From: Caballeronia mineralivorans PML1(12)
Lineage (GTDB): Bacteria > Pseudomonadota > Gammaproteobacteria > Burkholderiales > Burkholderiaceae
Length of the DNA: 64,000 nt
Assembly (NCBI RefSeq): GCF_001028175.1
Contig: NZ_AEJF01000165.1
Coordinates: 22,334-86,333 of the forward strand
Direction: 5' to 3'
The notes beneath the pieces were generated by a model. That model was not told the origin of the DNA. It ran no database searches and worked only from the letters and a program-made list of their open reading frames with translations. Made by a program: the position numbers and the translations under genes. Positions 27,146-34,755 of the stretch are shown here, in pieces; the first letter of the stretch is position 1, and each line of letters begins with the position of its first letter.

Positions 27146-27340
27146 ATGAATTCCACCGATTCCGCTTCCCAACGCTGCGCGCTGTGCGGTGCGCAGTTCC
27201 ACTGCGCTCAGCAAATGGGCGACGCCGAATGCTGGTGCGCATCGCTTCCGGTTTTGCGGGCCGACCGCTTGAATCCGCGCATGACGTGCCTTTGTCCGGA
27301 TTGTCTGCGTGAAGCAACGCAACGTAGCATAAACCTATGA
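27146..27340 (+). CDS. Small cysteine-rich CWC-type protein
   Basis: 64 residues if read from the ATG at 27146; in-frame starts at 27035 (GTG) or 27053 (ATG) would lengthen the N-terminus. The core has the pattern CALCGAQFHC - ECWCASLP - CLCPDC, matching the cysteine-rich CWC family, likely metal binding. Function of the family is unknown. It lies divergent from argB across about 257 bases with no clear promoter visible. Confidence 0.6.
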   Translation: MNSTDSASQRCALCGAQFHCAQQMGDAECWCASLPVLRADRLNPRMTCLCPDCLREATQRSINL

Positions 27341-27414
27341 ACGTCGCGATTTCTCGATGGCATTGCCGCGTGTGCTGGAGTCTGCGAACCCACGACACAA
27401 AACCTACAAACGCC

Positions 27415-27774
27415 TTACTCCGTGGCCTTCCTCGGCGCGCGCCGGCGCGGTGCCGTGCCCTTATGCGCCGCCGCGAGCGCGGTCAGATCGCGCGCGACGT
27501 CGTCCATCACTGGCTCCCACTTCGAGAATGCCTTTTGCCGATACAGCGTAGCCGTCGGATCCCAAGGACTGCCCGTGCGCTCCAGTTGCCAGACCCAGTG
27601 CGCATGGGTGTCGAGGAGAATCCGTCTCGGCTTGCCGAGCGCTGCCGCCAGATGCGCCACGCTCGTGCACACGGTAATCACGAGATCGAGTGGGTCGATC
27701 AGCATGGAATCGACCAGGTCGAGCCCCGTTTCCGGCCGATCGGATTGCAACCTCAAGGCGGCCTGCAGCGACAC
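27415..27774 (-). pseudogene. Remnant of a GT9/TPR-type glycosyltransferase C-terminus
   Basis: The last ~95 residues carry the family ending DLVITVCTSVAHLAAALGKP, then HWVWQLERTGSPWDPTATLYRQ and a WEPVMDDVARDL helix, normally found at the end of proteins of 300-700 residues. The frame runs open upstream of 27774 towards the 15-bp repeats but with no matching catalytic part and no ribosome site. The usual Asp/Asn in ITV(D)TSVAHL is Cys here. I read it as a 5'-deleted, decaying gene. Confidence 0.65.
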
Positions 27775-27962
27775 GGCGAGTTCGACCTGATTGCCTTGCG
27801 CATTCGCGGTTCGGGCGTGGTCGATGAACGCGTTCAGCGCACACGGGATAATGGCGTCCTGGACGGCACTGGTTTGCGGCGCTTCGCTGAGAAGCCGATT
27901 GCAGGCGTGGCTGGGAGACGAGTGGCTGCGAGTTATTTGAGTGTGCGGCCTGGCCGCCCTAT

Positions 27963-28022
27963 ACGAGACAACACTCGACGAGACAACACTCGACGAGACA
28001 ACACTCGACGAGACAACACTCG
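27963..28022. repeat. Four perfect 15-bp tandem repeats upstream of regB
   Basis: ACGAGACAACACTCG repeated four times with no mismatch (27963-27977, 27978-27992, 27993-28007, 28008-28022). Each unit holds CGAG-ACAACA-CTCG, a 4-bp inverted repeat. The array ends 66 bases before the RegB-like start codon. Confidence 0.95.
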
Positions 28023-28088
28023 ATGTTGCGCTAACCCGTTATGTCCAGCCAGTAGACTATTCTGAAATTTGAGGCGAAATTCACTGCG

Positions 28089-29423
28089 ATGCATCGGATA
28101 ACGAACACAGGCCGCGTCAATCTCGGCCACCTGTTTTGGCTTCGCAGCCTGGCGATCATCGGTCAACTGGTGACGATCGCCGTCGTACAGACGTTTTACG
28201 GCGCGCATCTCCCGTTAGCTGCAATGCTGACCATTGTCGCGCTGGAGGTCTTGTTCAACGCACTGACATGGATACGCGTCGCGCGTGCGCAGCCTGAAAC
28301 GAATCTCGAACTGTTCGGGCAGCTCTGGGTCGATCTCGGTGCGCTGTCCGCTTTGCTGTTCCTGAGCGGTGGCGCGACGAATCCGTTTGTCACGCTGTAC
28401 CTGCCGTCGCTGGCGATTGCATCGGCCGTGCTGCCGTGGCGTCTGACGGTGTGGCTCGCGTTGTTCGCCGTTGCCTGTTATTCGCTGCTGACGGTCAGCT
28501 ATGTGCCGCTGAACATGGAAGACCCGCTGAATTTGTTCGAATATTTCCGCATCGGGCTGTGGGTGAACTTCATGGTCAGCGTGGGATTGATCGGCTGGTT
28601 CGTGGCGCGGATGTCGCGGGCGCTGCGAGCGCGGGATTTCGCTCTGGCCGACGCCCAGGAGCGGCTTCTGCGCGACGAGCGCGCCGTGGCGCTGGGCGTC
28701 CAGGCCGCGACGGTTGCGCACGAAATCGGCACGCCGCTATCAACGATCGCCATGCTGAGCGAGGAGTTGCGCGATTCCGCCCGCCGTGACCCGCATCTCG
28801 CGCCGTATTCCGCGGACATCGAACTGCTCGAGCAGCAGATGACTTTGTGCACGTCGGCGCTCGCGCGCCTGCGCAGCCGAGCGAGCGGGCCCGCGCCGCG
28901 GCAACCGCTGGATGACTGGCTGCATGGATTTGTCGAACAATGGCGTCTGCGCCACCCGCACGTGCGTTTCGAGTTGATCGAAGCGGAAGAGCACAAACGC
29001 GCGGGGCTGTTTCTCAGCGATCCCGTTGCGGTCGGGCAAATCCTGACCATTCTGCTGGATAATGCGGCGCGGGCCAGCAGCGATTCGGTGACGCTCGCGA
29101 CGTTGGCGAGCCAGCATCTTGGCGAACCCGTGATTCAATTCGATGTCCGCGACCAGGGCCCGGGGATCCCCGCCGCATTGCGGGGTTCGCTCGGCGCGAC
29201 ACCGGTCGACAGCACGCAAGGCGGCCACGGTGTCGGCTTGTATCTGGCATTCTCAGCGGCAACGCGGCTTGGCGGGTCGATCGAGCTCACGCCGGCCAGC
29301 CCGCGCGGCACGCACGCCATCTTGCGTCTCGCCGATACAAGCGCTCCCGAATCGCGGGAAAAAGCAGCAAAGACGGGCCGCGGCGGCGTCGCCGCTTCCG
29401 TCACCTCGGAGAAAAGAGCATGA
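28089..29423 (+). CDS. regB: RegB/PrrB/ActS-type redox sensor histidine kinase
   Basis: 444 residues. Six transmembrane helices (about residues 15-175) include the RegB quinone-site motif GGATNPF (94-100). His211 is the phospho-acceptor (ATVAHEIGTPLSTIAMLSEEL), followed by Cys254 in the position of the redox-active cysteine of RegB, then N box (ILLDNAARAS) and G boxes (DQGPGIP, GHGVGLYLAFS). In the family, oxidised quinone or cysteine disulfide lowers kinase activity, so genes respond to redox state. The stop overlaps the start of its regulator (ATGA). Confidence 0.92.
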   Translation: MHRITNTGRVNLGHLFWLRSLAIIGQLVTIAVVQTFYGAHLPLAAMLTIVALEVLFNALTWIRVARAQPETNLELFGQLWVDLGALSALLFLSGGATNPFVTLYLPSLAIASAVLPWRLTVWLALFAVACYSLLTVSYVPLNMEDPLNLFEYFRIGLWVNFMVSVGLIGWFVARMSRALRARDFALADAQERLLRDERAVALGVQAATVAHEIGTPLSTIAMLSEELRDSARRDPHLAPYSADIELLEQQMTLCTSALARLRSRASGPAPRQPLDDWLHGFVEQWRLRHPHVRFELIEAEEHKRAGLFLSDPVAVGQILTILLDNAARASSDSVTLATLASQHLGEPVIQFDVRDQGPGIPAALRGSLGATPVDSTQGGHGVGLYLAFSAATRLGGSIELTPASPRGTHAILRLADTSAPESREKAAKTGRGGVAASVTSEKRA

Positions 29424-29962
29424 GCGATACAAATTTTTTGGTCATCGACGACGATGAAGTTTTCTCGGGCATTCTCGCGCGCGGCCTGACGCGGCGCGGC
29501 TATACGCCGCATCAGGCGCACGACGCCGCTACGGCCTTGAGGCTGGCGAATACGCAGAAGTTCGGGCAAATCACCGTCGACTTGCACCTCGGCAACGATT
29601 CCGGCCTGACGCTCGTGGCGCCCTTGCGCGACCTTCAACCGGACGCACGGATTCTCGTACTGACGGGTTATGCGAGCATCGCAACGGCGGTCCAGGCCGT
29701 GAAAGACGGCGCCGATAACTATCTGGCAAAGCCGGCGAACGTCGAGACGATTTTGTCCGCGCTGCAGGAAGAGGCGAGCGAGCAGACGGCCGAGGAGGCT
29801 ATCGAGCACCCGGCGCTGCTGTCCGTCGCGCGGCTGGAGTGGGAGCATATCCAGCGCGTGCTGGCCGAGAACAGCGGCAATATTTCAGCCACGGCGCGCG
29901 CGTTGAACATGCATCGGCGCACACTGCAGCGCAAGCTGGCGAAGAAGCCCGTGCGGCAATGA
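29420..29962 (+). CDS. regA: RegA/ActR-type response regulator
   Basis: 180 residues. Receiver with VIDDDEVF and phospho-acceptor Asp54 (ITVDLHLGNDSG), the Lys in LAKPAN, then a C-terminal Fis-like HTH (GNISATARALNMHRRTLQRKL) characteristic of RegA/PrrA/ActR. Coupled to the RegB-like kinase by a 4-base overlap. The regulon usually covers respiration, electron sinks and carbon or nitrogen fixation; the target set here is unknown. Confidence 0.92.
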   Translation: MSDTNFLVIDDDEVFSGILARGLTRRGYTPHQAHDAATALRLANTQKFGQITVDLHLGNDSGLTLVAPLRDLQPDARILVLTGYASIATAVQAVKDGADNYLAKPANVETILSALQEEASEQTAEEAIEHPALLSVARLEWEHIQRVLAENSGNISATARALNMHRRTLQRKLAKKPVRQ

Positions 29963-29978
29963 ATGTTATGTAGAACGT

Positions 29979-30033
29979 AAAAGGGCGGCTCACAACTCCT
30001 GCAAATTGCTGGAATTGCGAGCCGCCCTTTTTT
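29979..30033. terminator. Bidirectional terminator between regA and hslU
   Basis: 13-bp perfect stem AAAAGGGCGGCTC (29979-29991) with GAGCCGCCCTTTT (30019-30031) around a 27-base loop, T-rich on the plus side and A-rich on the left, so it can serve both convergent transcripts. Confidence 0.85.
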
Positions 30034-30047
30034 CTGACTTGAGTACG

Positions 30048-31385
30048 TTACAGCACGTAGCGCGACAAATCCTCGTCTTCTGCGACGTCATTCAACGCTT
30101 TATCGACGTAAGCCGCATCGATTTTCACCGGCTGTCCCGTGTGATTGCCCGCAGCGAACGACACTTCCTCGAGCAACTTTTCGATCACGGTATAAAGCCG
30201 CCGCGCACCGATATTCTCGGTTTTCTCATTCACCGAAAACGCGATCTCGGCCATTCTGCGAATACCGTCCGTGCTGAAATCGAGCTGCACGTCTTCGGTT
30301 GCCAGAAGCGCCGTGTACTGCTTCACGAGGCTCGCGTCGGTCGTGTTCAAAATGGACTCGAAGTCCTCTACCGACAGCGAATCCAGCTCCACACGAATTG
30401 GAAAACGCCCTTGAAGCTCGGGGATCAGATCGCTCGGCTTGGCCAGATGGAACGCGCCACTCGCGATAAACAGGATGTGATCGGTCTTGATCATCCCGTA
30501 TTTCGTATTGATGGTGGTGCCCTCCACGAGCGGCAGCAGGTCGCGCTGCACGCCGGCCCGCGACACTTCCGCGCCGCCCATCTCGCTGCGTGAAGCGATC
30601 TTGTCGATCTCATCCAGAAACACGATGCCGTTCTGCTCGACGTTCTGAATCGCCTTCGTCTTGACCTCTTCGTCGTTGAGCAGCTTGCCCGCTTCTTCGT
30701 CGGTGAGCAGCTTCAGCGCTTCCTTGACCTTCACCTTGCGCTGTGTCTTCTTGCCGCCGCCGATATTAGCGAACATCGAACGGATCTGGTCGGTCATTTC
30801 CTCCATGCCCGGCGGCCCCATGATGTCCATGCTCGCTTGCGGCGCTTCGATGTCGATTTCCACTTCCTTGTCGTCGAGCAGACCTTCGCGCAGGCGCTTG
30901 CGAAACGTCTGGCGCGTGCTGTTCTGGCTGTCGTCGTGCGTGTCGGCGGCACCGAAACCAACCGGCCGCGCGCTCGGCAGCAAGATGTCCAGGATCCGGT
31001 CTTCGGCGCGATCGATGGCCCGCGAACGCACTTTGCGCATCTCGCTTTCACGCGTCTGCTTGATCGAAATTTCGATCAGGTCACGCACGATGCTATCTAC
31101 ATCGCGACCCACGTAGCCGACCTCGGTGAACTTCGTCGCCTCGATCTTGATGAACGGCGCGTCGGCGAGTTTTGCCAGCCGGCGTGCGATTTCCGTCTTG
31201 CCGACACCGGTCGGTCCGATCATCAGGATGTTCTTCGGCGTGATTTCCTGACGCAACGGCTCGGCAACCTGCTGGCGCCGCCACCGGTTACGCAACGCCA
31301 CGGCGACGGCTTTTTTCGCGCGGCCCTGGCCGATGATGTGTTTATCGAGTTCCGAGACGATCTCGGCGGGAGTCATGGTGGTCAT
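30048..31385 (-). CDS. hslU: HslU, ATPase subunit of the HslVU protease
   Basis: 445 residues, standard size. AAA+ motifs: Walker A IGPTGVGKTEIARRL, Walker B GIVFLDEIDKI, sensor/arginine finger region LQGRFPIRVEL, with the intermediate I-domain in between. The C-terminus ends DEDLSRYVL, used to contact and activate HslV. HslU unfolds substrates for HslV and is usually heat-shock induced. Lies 43 bases downstream of hslV. Confidence 0.98.
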   Translation of the reverse strand: MTTMTPAEIVSELDKHIIGQGRAKKAVAVALRNRWRRQQVAEPLRQEITPKNILMIGPTGVGKTEIARRLAKLADAPFIKIEATKFTEVGYVGRDVDSIVRDLIEISIKQTRESEMRKVRSRAIDRAEDRILDILLPSARPVGFGAADTHDDSQNSTRQTFRKRLREGLLDDKEVEIDIEAPQASMDIMGPPGMEEMTDQIRSMFANIGGGKKTQRKVKVKEALKLLTDEEAGKLLNDEEVKTKAIQNVEQNGIVFLDEIDKIASRSEMGGAEVSRAGVQRDLLPLVEGTTINTKYGMIKTDHILFIASGAFHLAKPSDLIPELQGRFPIRVELDSLSVEDFESILNTTDASLVKQYTALLATEDVQLDFSTDGIRRMAEIAFSVNEKTENIGARRLYTVIEKLLEEVSFAAGNHTGQPVKIDAAYVDKALNDVAEDEDLSRYVL

Positions 31386-31428
31386 CGTTGGTCCTTGTCC
31401 TGTGCTCGCGAAGACGCGAAAGCGCGTG

Positions 31429-31965
31429 TTACTCGATCGTCTCGATGACGCGATTGTGGTTCGTATAAATGCACATATCGCCCGCGATGGTCAGTGCCTT
31501 TTCGACGATATCGCGTGGCGAGAGTTCGGTGTTTTCGGCGAGCGCCTGAGCCGCGGCCTGGGCATACGCGCCGCCCGAACCGATCGCGCAAATACCGTTT
31601 TCCGGGTCGAGCACGTCGCCGTTACCGGTGATCACGAGCGTGGTTTGCGCGTCGGCGGCAATCAGCATGGCTTCCAGCCGGCGCAGCATGCGGTCCGTGC
31701 GCCAGTCTTTCGCGAGCTCGACGGCGGCGCGCGTCAGATTGCCCTGATGCTTTTCCAGCTTCGCTTCGAAACGGTCGAGCAGCGAAAACGCGTCGGCCGT
31801 GCCGCCCGCAAAACCAACCAGCACCTTGCCGCCGTAGATGCGACGCACTTTTTTCGCGCCGCCTTTCATGACGATATTGCCGAGCGTAACCTGGCCGTCG
31901 CCGCCGAGGGCGACCTTGTCGCCGCGTCGCACGGAGACGATGGTCGTGCCGTGAAATTGTTCCAT
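31429..31965 (-). CDS. hslV: HslV, proteolytic subunit of the HslVU protease
   Basis: 178 residues from the ATG at 31965, which has AAGGA six bases upstream; an ATG two codons earlier (31971) is too close to it and the frame to 32070 is unsupported. Maturation would expose the catalytic N-terminal Thr in HG-TTIVSVRRG. GGDGQVTLGN and GTADAFSLLDRFE are family motifs. Forms a two-ring dodecamer capped by HslU. Confidence 0.97.
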   Translation of the reverse strand: MEQFHGTTIVSVRRGDKVALGGDGQVTLGNIVMKGGAKKVRRIYGGKVLVGFAGGTADAFSLLDRFEAKLEKHQGNLTRAAVELAKDWRTDRMLRRLEAMLIAADAQTTLVITGNGDVLDPENGICAIGSGGAYAQAAAQALAENTELSPRDIVEKALTIAGDMCIYTNHNRVIETIE

Positions 31966-32124
31966 GTGCATTCCTTTGAAAGCGGAGTGGGCGCGGCCGC
32001 CGGTTGACCGGTGTGCCGCCGCGCCGCGGGGAATCCTTTGGAAGCGCGAAGAGCATGGGTGCGCTGCCAATGTGCGCTCGAACCGACTCTTGTCACGCCC
32101 GCGCTACGAGAGCGCGCCCAGTGC

Positions 32125-32152
32125 ATTTTAGGGCGCTGCGGAATTTATCAAG
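32125..32152 (-). promoter_or_regulatory. Candidate sigma-32 (heat-shock) promoter of hslVU
   Basis: On the minus strand CTTGATA (32152-32146) is followed after 12 bases by CCCTAAAAT (32133-32125). This resembles the sigma-32 pattern CTTGAAA...CCCCAT-T and lies 160 bases upstream of hslV. hslVU is a classical sigma-32 operon. The remaining part of the 405-base gap 31966-32370 is a GC-rich leader and the dksA terminator. Confidence 0.45.
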
Positions 32153-32244
32153 ACGCTTCTTGCGGCATCTTGTGCGCGATGGCGTTTGCGGCTCGCCCGC
32201 CTTGCCGAATAAGCCTTGCCGGGCTCGAAAACGGTGCACAAAAA

Positions 32245-32277
32245 CAAAAAGGCACACGTTTTTCGTGTGCCTTTTTG
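32245..32277. terminator. Terminator downstream of dksA
   Basis: Perfect 14-bp stem CAAAAAGGCACACG (32245-32258) with CGTGTGCCTTTTTG (32264-32277), loop TTTTT. A/T tracts on both sides allow use in either direction; the nearest gene end is dksA (32371, minus strand). Confidence 0.85.
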
Positions 32278-32370
32278 TGCTTTCAAGTGTTTTCCAGTCT
32301 TTTCGATACAAATCCCGGCCGGCAGGTTTCCCGCCGCGACCTGAGCCGCAGCGTACGCTGCACCGGCGGA

Positions 32371-32790
32371 TCAGTCGCCGAAAAGCTTCTGACGCAATTC
32401 CCGTCGTTCCTGCGCTTCGAGCGACAGCGTGGCCGTCGGACGCGCGATCAGGCGGGGAATGCCGATCGGCTCGCCCGTTTCCTCGCACCAGCCGTAATCG
32501 CCGGACTCGATCCGCGCAAGCGACTGCTGCACTTTCTTCAGCAGCTTGCGTTCGCGGTCACGCGTGCGCAGTTCGAGGGCGTGTTCTTCCTCGATCGTCG
32601 CGCGATCCGCCGGGTCCGGAACGATGACGGTTTCCCGCAGGTTTTCCGTCGTCTGGCCCGCATTCTTGAGAATGTCGGCCTGCAACTGTTCCAGTCGGAC
32701 CCTGAAGAACGCGAGTTGATCCTCGTTCATGTAATCCTTGTCGGCCATCTTCAGGATTTCGTCTTCGGTCAACAATCGTTTCGTCGTCAT
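32371..32790 (-). CDS. dksA: RNA polymerase-binding transcription factor DksA (one-cysteine zinc-finger type)
   Basis: 139 residues. Long N-terminal helices with the coiled-coil tip motif DPADRATIEEE (Asp-x-x-Asp for contact in the RNA polymerase secondary channel), then the globular part YGWCEETGEPIGIPRLIARPTATLSLEAQERRE. Only the first of the four zinc-binding cysteines is kept; the others are Thr, Ser and Ala. Works with ppGpp at rRNA and amino-acid promoters; cysteine-poor DksA proteins are known to work without zinc and are less redox sensitive. Confidence 0.95.
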   Translation of the reverse strand: MTTKRLLTEDEILKMADKDYMNEDQLAFFRVRLEQLQADILKNAGQTTENLRETVIVPDPADRATIEEEHALELRTRDRERKLLKKVQQSLARIESGDYGWCEETGEPIGIPRLIARPTATLSLEAQERRELRQKLFGD

Positions 32791-33478
32791 CTGGCTTGCT
32801 TCTTCAATGTGGGGCGATGTCGTTCGCCATCTTCGCGGTCGCTCGCCGCGCTCGCCGCCGCCGTCGTTCGGGTTACCCGCACTTCAGCGATACTCGCCAA
32901 CAACTACTGCATGCACTTACTACGCTAAAACGGGCTGCGATTCTCGTGGCGCTGGATGGCGCCACGCGGGGCCGATGCATCTGGACTGATTCCTCAGGAT
33001 CGATTTTCAAGCGAATCGGCCAGTGCTCGATGTTCGGAACAACACCTTACTTTTCACTTCCACTCCCTCGTACGGCTTGCGCAACAACGGTGGGAGCGCT
33101 TTCCAGTACCACTCGCGCCGGGCACTATAGCCAAGGCGGGACGGTTTCCCGGCTTCTCCAGTGGGGCTGTATTGTAACTGAATCGCAAATGCGTACTACA
33201 CCTGAGCAAAACACTGGCGCAATTCGTTCGTTATCTCAAAAATATAACGCGCTGACGTTTAAAAAGCGATGGTTCTTGGTGGGCGCGAACACATATTGCA
33301 ACGACGTCCATCGCGAAAAGCGCTGGCTCCTGCAAGCGCAGCGATTTTAGCCTTGCCGATGTGTCGCATTGGTTGCGCTGCAGGAGAGAAATAGCGAGAA
33401 GTGTGCCAAAACTGAGGCTTTCGGAAGGCGAGAGCGGCGCGACGCCGTATGACGGCTTCGCGCTTTCTATTTCCTCGA
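32791..33478. other. 688-base region without a supported gene, upstream of dksA
   Basis: A plus-strand frame (32796-33350) runs through it but has an amino-acid mix unlike real proteins here (many Arg, Cys and Thr clusters) and no ribosome site. The dksA promoter should lie in the left part on the minus strand; a TATAGT near 33126 is the best -10 but has no matching -35. I see no RNA gene or repeat. Confidence 0.4.
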
Positions 33479-34558
33479 TCAGACCAGGCAGGCGGTCAAC
33501 CCGTCGACGATCAAATCCTGCGGCAGTTCGATACCGATGAACACCATCTTGCTGTTCTTCTTCTCGATCGGCTGCCACTTGGCCGCAAGATCACTGCCCA
33601 TCATCTGATGCACGCCCTGGAACACGACCTTGCGATCGACGCCCTTCATATAAAGCACGCCCTTGTAGCGCAGCAGGCGTTCGCCGTAGATCTGCAAGAT
33701 GCCGCCCAGGAAGTCCTCGAGCCGGTTGGGATCGAAGGCGCGCTCGCTGCGGAATACGAACGACTTGATCTTGTCGTCGTGGTGCGCGTGATGGTGATTC
33801 GCGTGACCATGCTCGTGGTCATGGCTGTGATCGTGGCCGCAGGTGGCGTGGTCGTGATCGTCGTCGTGGTCGTGCCCGGCGTGGTCGTCGTCATGCGCGT
33901 GGTCGTCTTCGGCCAGGAAATCCGGGTCGATCTCAAGCTTCGAGTTCAGATTGAAGCCGCGCAGATCGAAGATTTCCTTGATGTCCGCTTCGCCGAAATT
34001 CACCACTTTGATCGCGGCGCGCGGGTTCATGTGAATCAACCGGTGCTTGAGCGCGTCGAGTGCTGCGGCGTCGACCAGATCGGACTTGGTGATAAACAGC
34101 CGGTCTGCAAAACCCACCTGGCGCTGCACGACTTCGTGCTCGTCGAGCTGATGATTGGCGTGCTTGGCATCGACCAGCGTGATGATGGCGTCGAGCAAGA
34201 ATTCGTCGGCGATAGTGTTGTCCATGAAGAACGTCTGCGCGACCGGGCCAGGATTCGCGAGGCCGGTTGTTTCGATCACCACACGGTCGAAGTTCAGGGT
34301 GCCGGCCTTCTTGCGCTCAGCGAGATCTTCCAGCGCGCGCGCCAGATCGCCGCGGATCGTGCAGCAGATGCAGCCGTTGCTCATCTGGATGATCTGCTCG
34401 TTCGTTTCCTGGACGAGGATCTCGTTGTCGATATTCTCTTCGCCGAACTCGTTCTCGATCACGGCGATCTTCATGCCGTGCTTGTCGTTCAGGATGCGCT
34501 TGAGCAACGTGGTTTTGCCGCTGCCCAGAAAGCCGGTCAGGATGGTAACGGGAATCAT
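33479..34558 (-). CDS. COG0523 (CobW/ZNG1-type) metallochaperone GTPase with His-rich loop
   Basis: 359 residues from the ATG at 34558 (MIPVTILTGFLGSGKTTLL); the 14 extra codons to 34600 lack family match. G1/Walker A is GFLGSGKTT, the family Cys motif is GCICC, G4 is TKSD, and the CobW C-terminal domain follows. Between them, about residues 236-275, lies an insert with some 20 His and many Asp residues, a metal-binding loop. Such GTPases deliver zinc (or cobalt) to client proteins, often under Zur control. A palindrome upstream could be an operator. Confidence 0.9.
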   Translation of the reverse strand: MIPVTILTGFLGSGKTTLLKRILNDKHGMKIAVIENEFGEENIDNEILVQETNEQIIQMSNGCICCTIRGDLARALEDLAERKKAGTLNFDRVVIETTGLANPGPVAQTFFMDNTIADEFLLDAIITLVDAKHANHQLDEHEVVQRQVGFADRLFITKSDLVDAAALDALKHRLIHMNPRAAIKVVNFGEADIKEIFDLRGFNLNSKLEIDPDFLAEDDHAHDDDHAGHDHDDDHDHATCGHDHSHDHEHGHANHHHAHHDDKIKSFVFRSERAFDPNRLEDFLGGILQIYGERLLRYKGVLYMKGVDRKVVFQGVHQMMGSDLAAKWQPIEKKNSKMVFIGIELPQDLIVDGLTACLV

Positions 34559-34667
34559 GGTGGTCGCCCTGTTCTTTAAAGTCGAAGGATCGTGCTGCAT
34601 GTTTTCGGGCTGCAGGCTTTATCCGCGCTGCCTGCGCTGCGCTCGAAAACACGCGGTCGGTCGATTA

Positions 34668-34685
34668 TTGAAACATATTTGTCAA
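34668..34685 (-). promoter_or_regulatory. AT-rich imperfect palindrome upstream of the COG0523 gene
   Basis: On the minus strand TTGACAAATATGTTTCAA matches its own reverse complement at 14 of 18 positions and contains a perfect -35 TTGACA. It lies 110 bases ahead of the GTPase start. Possible binding site of a metal-responsive repressor such as Zur; it does not match a known Zur box that I can recall exactly. Confidence 0.3.
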
Positions 34686-34755
34686 GCGGGCGCTCTCTAC
34701 GCCCCTGAACTACGCCCCTGAGCGTGCGCTGTCCGAAACGCTCAACTATGGGCGA

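Noticed and set aside
27963..28022. 15-bp repeats as a CRISPR array
   Set aside because: Units are directly adjacent with no spacers, only 15 bp long, and no cas genes are nearby.
27337..28065. 242-codon plus-strand frame through the glycosyltransferase remnant and the 15-bp repeats
   Set aside because: It is antisense to the recognisable glycosyltransferase end and gains its length from the in-frame 15-bp repeats; no family features.
32796..33350. 184-codon plus-strand frame upstream of dksA
   Set aside because: No ribosome site, unusual composition, no domain pattern, and it covers the expected dksA promoter region.
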